DNA from: Paenibacillus baekrokdamisoli
GTDB lineage: Bacteria > Bacillota > Bacilli > Paenibacillales > Paenibacillaceae
Assembly (NCBI RefSeq): GCF_003945345.1
Contig: NZ_AP019308.1
Coordinates: 5,508,501-5,572,500, forward strand
Direction of reading: 5' to 3'
Length of the DNA stretch: 64,000 nucleotides
Shown: positions 61,165-64,000 of the stretch, in pieces
How positions within the stretch are numbered: position 1 is the first letter of the stretch
Layout of the letters: each line of letters starts with the position of its first letter
Translations under genes and position numbers: made by a program
The notes under the pieces: generated by a model
The model's database searches: none
Told to the model about the DNA's origin: nothing
Seen by the model: the letters and a program-made list of their open reading frames with translations, nothing else

Positions 61165-61996
61165 CTTAAGTCAGTCATTACGAGGAATGACAGGGGTAAA
61201 GATATTGATTTTGGATACTAACAACATCCAGTTTTATTATCAGCACGAGACAGTATTGCCGAAATCCGAAATTTTTGCTCCATATGATCTTATTCTTATT
61301 CCAGGCTGGGTTCAAAATGAATATGGCCATCATGAAGGGAAATCAGAGTATATTCATGCCATTCCCAAACCTTTATTTATTATGGATGAGACTGAGGATT
61401 ATTTGGAGATGATCGGATACAGCGATGAGCGACTATTAGAACTATTCCGACTTGCCTCTACTGGTTTTCGTGAAGCATTGTGGTTTATTCACACCTGTAA
61501 AAAAGATCATCAAATTTTACCTGATACATGGATAGATGATTTTTATGATCAAGGTTTTGAGACAAAGCAAATGCCATCAGGACTGACCACAAAGAAGAAT
61601 GCTGGTGAAGTTTCAATTGTAACACTGTGTTTCTTGTTGCTGTCTCACTTTAGCAATCATATTTCATCTATTACTTTAGCGTCCAGTGATTATGGTACAT
61701 ACCACCTAAAAGACAAAGTGCTTAGCGAAGCCAATTTACCACTATTACATCTTGGCATTTCGCAAGCGCCGCCAATCTCTTTTCAAAGTACGGACGTCGT
61801 AATCTACAACGCATTAAAAACAGGTCTTATCCAGCCTCAACAAATTTACACTTTACGAAATCATACACAACAGCGATCGGTGCTTTATCTCGAAAATTTT
61901 TCGGATCGAGATTCAGCCATTCATCATCATCTTGTTGATATTCCGACCTTCATTTCGATCTGCTCCAATCATGAAAAGTATAAAGTGGTTTTTTAG
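61148..61996 (+). CDS. PIN-like nuclease-domain protein (toxin-type)
   Basis: A 282-residue protein. The first part reads VKILILDTNNIQFYYQHE, followed by DLILIPGWVQNEYGHHEGK, and later KNAGEVSIVTLCFLL and TLASSDYGTYH: this spaces Asp23, Glu58, Glu154 and Asp181 like the acidic quartet of PIN nucleases. It is longer than simple VapC toxins (~130 residues), with an insertion between the second and third acid and a C-terminal region of ~100 residues. ATG 61148 follows AAAGGAGCAGGGG inside the end of the IrrE gene. Relationship to known PIN subfamilies such as DUF4411 is likely but not shown. Confidence 0.65.
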   Translation: MGNYRDLSQSLRGMTGVKILILDTNNIQFYYQHETVLPKSEIFAPYDLILIPGWVQNEYGHHEGKSEYIHAIPKPLFIMDETEDYLEMIGYSDERLLELFRLASTGFREALWFIHTCKKDHQILPDTWIDDFYDQGFETKQMPSGLTTKKNAGEVSIVTLCFLLLSHFSNHISSITLASSDYGTYHLKDKVLSEANLPLLHLGISQAPPISFQSTDVVIYNALKTGLIQPQQIYTLRNHTQQRSVLYLENFSDRDSAIHHHLVDIPTFISICSNHEKYKVVF

Positions 61997-62032
61997 TGTC
62001 TGTTTACGGAACATGGATACATAAAGATAGAA

Positions 62033-62056
62033 CCCTCCAAATCAGGAGGGTTTCTT
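62033..62056 (+). terminator. Terminator of the HTH/IrrE/PIN cassette
   Basis: AACCCTCC / GGAGGGTT stem with a five-base loop, followed by TCTTAC; the T-run is weak. Confidence 0.6.
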
Positions 62057-62078
62057 ACTGAGCATTGTCTTTAAATTG

Positions 62079-62096
62079 GTACGGTGAACCGTACCA
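62079..62096. repeat. Perfect 18-bp inverted repeat
   Basis: GGTACGGTGAACCGTACC has perfect 8-base arms around GA. It lies between the cassette terminator and the convergent gene's terminator; role unknown (hairpin or protein site). Confidence 0.5.
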
Positions 62097-62134
62097 CAAG
62101 TAACGGCGAATTTTCCTGCTTTTGATGCGGACAG

Positions 62135-62167
62135 AAAAAGACCCTTCCGCATCGTTAGCAGAAGGGT
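62135..62167 (-). terminator. Terminator of the solute-binding-protein gene
   Basis: ACCCTTC / GAAGGGT stem; on the - strand it is followed by CTTTTTCTG. Confidence 0.75.
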
Positions 62168-62253
62168 GGTCGCGCATTACTTTCTCAACGCTACAGCAGG
62201 CTCTATACGGATTAACTTGTGGCTGGCTATTATGCTAATTAGAATAACAACTT

Positions 62254-63600
62254 TTACTCGTTAATGTAAGTGTTGACTCGGTTTTGGATCAGCTTGCTGA
62301 CATCTTCAACTGATTTCTGGCCGCTCATATAGGAATCAAATTCTTCAACCGCAATGGAAACGACCTTGAAATCACTAGATAAATTCTTACCTGTTCCATC
62401 TATGAGCTTATGCAATTCTTGAATCTTGCTTTCTACTGTATTAGCATCAAACTTCTGTCCAGTAAGTGTACCCTCTACTGCCTGCTTCTTGGCATCCTTG
62501 AGCTGTTTCTCTACAACTCCCTTATGCATCGCAAAGCCTCCTACCATTGGTGAAGATTGCATTTCCTCGGAAAGCATGAACTTAATAAAATTCCAAGCTT
62601 CTTCTTGAACCTTAGATTTGCTGTTCATGCCTAAAGTGAAATACGACTTAAATGGAGTTCCGCTATATTGTCCATTTACTGTTGGCTTTTGATATATATT
62701 AACCTTTGGATCAAGGACTTGAGCCAGGCCTGTTATTGGATCGAGAAGGTTAGCATTGTTGAACAAGGATTTGGAATAGTCGGACGAGAATTCGGTACTG
62801 AGCACACCTTCATCATACATCGATTTGATTTGCTTCATCATACCTCGAAACAGATCGGAATCGAAATTTGCTTGGCCTTGATCAATGAGCTTATCATAAT
62901 TAGCCTCTATATACTCCGATAACAGTTGAACTGGGAATAGATTAACAAATCCCACATAATCCTCACCTGCTTTTTCCTTAAGCTGCTTTAAAGCCCCTTT
63001 TAGATCATCCCATGTCCAAGTTCGATCATTAATTTCAATATTAGCTTGCTCTAACAAGTCTTTATTGCCAGAAAATGCGTCTAGGACAAATGAGAATGGC
63101 ATTGCATACAAACCATCTCCATTTTGGGAAGATTTAAAGATATTTTGATAATACTGATTTCGATCAAAGTCAGAATCTTGGTCCATCAGATCATAGAAAT
63201 TAACCAGCATGTTCTTGGCTACATATTTGTCCTTCGGTAGTTCGTTCATTACGATGATGTCTGCTCCTTTACCAGACATTAGCTGTGTGCTGACCGTTTG
63301 TACATACTTCTCAACATCGGCCTTTGTTAATGGTTCACTCGATGTATTTTCCTCTATTTGAGGTGTAGCTTTATACGCTTTGATTTCAATGTGGACATCT
63401 GGACGAATTTTTTTATATTGCTTAATCGCCTCATCCAAATAAGGATTTGCTGACATCATTGCAATCTCAATCGTTTTGCCATCTTGACCTGAATGTTCCT
63501 CAGATGATCCTCCTCCACCTGATCCCACGTTACTAGAGCATCCCGATAACACGACTATCATTGCTAATAAGGCCAATACCAATCTTTTCTTCAAATTCAT
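62254..63600 (-). CDS. Extracellular solute-binding lipoprotein (family 1)
   Basis: A 448-residue lipoprotein with the signal MNLKKRLVLALLAMIVVLSG followed by lipid-modified Cys21. After a Gly/Ser linker it shows the type-1 solute-binding pattern: IEIAMMSANPYLDEAIKQYK, GKGADIIVMNELPKDKYV and GYAMHK-like late blocks (VGGFAMHKGVVEKQL). Such proteins feed sugars or oligopeptides to ABC importers, yet here it follows a HlyD-like gene by nine bases, not a permease, so its partner is uncertain. GAAGGGAATGA precedes the start. Confidence 0.85.
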   Translation of the reverse strand: MNLKKRLVLALLAMIVVLSGCSSNVGSGGGGSSEEHSGQDGKTIEIAMMSANPYLDEAIKQYKKIRPDVHIEIKAYKATPQIEENTSSEPLTKADVEKYVQTVSTQLMSGKGADIIVMNELPKDKYVAKNMLVNFYDLMDQDSDFDRNQYYQNIFKSSQNGDGLYAMPFSFVLDAFSGNKDLLEQANIEINDRTWTWDDLKGALKQLKEKAGEDYVGFVNLFPVQLLSEYIEANYDKLIDQGQANFDSDLFRGMMKQIKSMYDEGVLSTEFSSDYSKSLFNNANLLDPITGLAQVLDPKVNIYQKPTVNGQYSGTPFKSYFTLGMNSKSKVQEEAWNFIKFMLSEEMQSSPMVGGFAMHKGVVEKQLKDAKKQAVEGTLTGQKFDANTVESKIQELHKLIDGTGKNLSSDFKVVSIAVEEFDSYMSGQKSVEDVSKLIQNRVNTYINE

Positions 63601-63609
63601 TCATTCCCT

Positions 63610-64000
63610 TCAATAAACTCGGATTCGATTACCTTCCTGCAGTGGTTCACTTGATTCAATAATGATCTCATCATTTGAGCTTAACCCACTCACTGCTATG
63701 ACTTCATCCTCGGTTGAATCACCTGTTAATATATAAGCTTTGCGTGCATTGAACGTATTGCCGAGTGAGCTTTTCTTCTCCTCAACTACATAGACATAGC
63801 TTCCTGTCGCATCTTTATGAATCCATTTCTTTGGTAACACAAAACCTTTGTCATTCGATTCCTTCTTTATATCTAGACTTGCTTGTTCGCCGCCTTTAAG
63901 ACCACCATCGGTGATGGAAACGACAACTTGATAACTGGATTCATTGGGTGAATCTTTGCTGGAATCTCCACTATTTTCTTTTTTTGCAGTTTTAATCTCT
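63610..64000 (-). CDS. HlyD/RND-type membrane fusion protein, C-terminal part (gene continues beyond window)
   Basis: The frame is open to the right edge of the window. The visible ~130 residues read YQVVVSITDGGLKGGEQASL, LPKKWIHKDATGSYVYVVEE, ILTGDSTEDEVIAVSGLSSN and DEIIIESSEPLQEGNRIRVY, the beta-barrel and membrane-proximal domain of periplasmic-adaptor proteins such as MacA. These join an inner-membrane transporter to the outside; in Gram-positive bacteria they usually serve MacB-like ABC exporters. The GTG at 63840 is internal. The stop is nine bases before the solute-binding protein start region, so both genes form one operon. Confidence 0.8.
   Translation of the reverse strand, partial: EIKTAKKENSGDSSKDSPNESSYQVVVSITDGGLKGGEQASLDIKKESNDKGFVLPKKWIHKDATGSYVYVVEEKKSSLGNTFNARKAYILTGDSTEDEVIAVSGLSSNDEIIIESSEPLQEGNRIRVY

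Noticed and set aside
1..64000. CRISPR arrays, rRNA or tRNA genes, intact transposases
   Set aside because: No regular spacer-repeat array, no GGTTCGAATCC-type tRNA arm and no DDE or Tyr/Ser recombinase frame was seen on either strand.

Overview
This window looks like chromosomal DNA of a spore-forming Paenibacillus or close relative (Bacillota, Paenibacillaceae). The evidence is two complete gerA-type spore germination operons, a yjlC-ndh pair, a YobU/YobV pair and a BmrCD-type ABC exporter, all with Bacillus-like counterparts, plus strong AGGAGG ribosome sites, consensus sigma-A promoters and the large stock of LacI, AraC, MarR, TetR, MerR, PadR, Crp and WYL regulators usual in this genus. 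I saw no rRNA, tRNA, CRISPR array, intact insertion sequence or prophage.

Region 1 (1-9701) is a carbohydrate-degradation block on the + strand: the end of a GH42-like protein with a trimerisation domain, a pectate-lyase-type beta-helix protein, two closely related 713-residue GH20/GH67-like proteins and an esterase. A decayed 3' gene end (7197-7292) lies between esterase and second paralogue. Region 2 (9739-16437) is a LacI-type regulon: a consensus promoter carrying two near-identical operators drives an ASRT-like (sensory rhodopsin transducer family) small protein, a NodB-type deacetylase, an M24 pita-bread protein that has lost metal ligands, and an M81 (MlrC-like) protein. The LacI regulator and an SMP-30/gluconolactonase follow.

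Region 3 (16492-23783) holds two Crp/Fnr regulators, a DUF606 transporter, type II NADH dehydrogenase with its DUF1641 partner, an acetyltransferase, and a TetR-controlled membrane-protein operon with three matching operators. Region 4 (25270-29023) is the first gerA-type operon; its gerC gene appears to start with AUA. Region 5 (29152-36494) has a TipAS-type MerR regulator, a MarR/NmrA pair sharing one operator motif, a DHA2 efflux pump, a DbpA helicase and a membrane-anchored hydrolase. Region 6 (36769-39522) is a PadR-controlled operon of pentapeptide-repeat protein and ABC exporter.

Region 7 (39978-47622) is a patchwork with many broken genes: an orphan histidine kinase whose response regulator is reduced to its last ~40 codons, a HAD hydrolase reduced to its N-terminus, a likely 32-residue membrane protein, a TRM11-like methyltransferase and a nucleotidyltransferase. 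Region 8 (47990-53933) has the asymmetric ABC exporter pair separated by structured repeats, then two EamA transporters. Region 9 (54041-59484) has a rhuM relic, the second gerA-type operon and the YobV/YobU-like pair. Region 10 (59868-61996) is a compact, apparently autoregulated HTH / ImmA-IrrE protease / PIN-like nuclease cassette and is the best candidate here for a little-described toxin-antitoxin or defence system. The window ends in a lipoprotein/HlyD-like export operon on the - strand.
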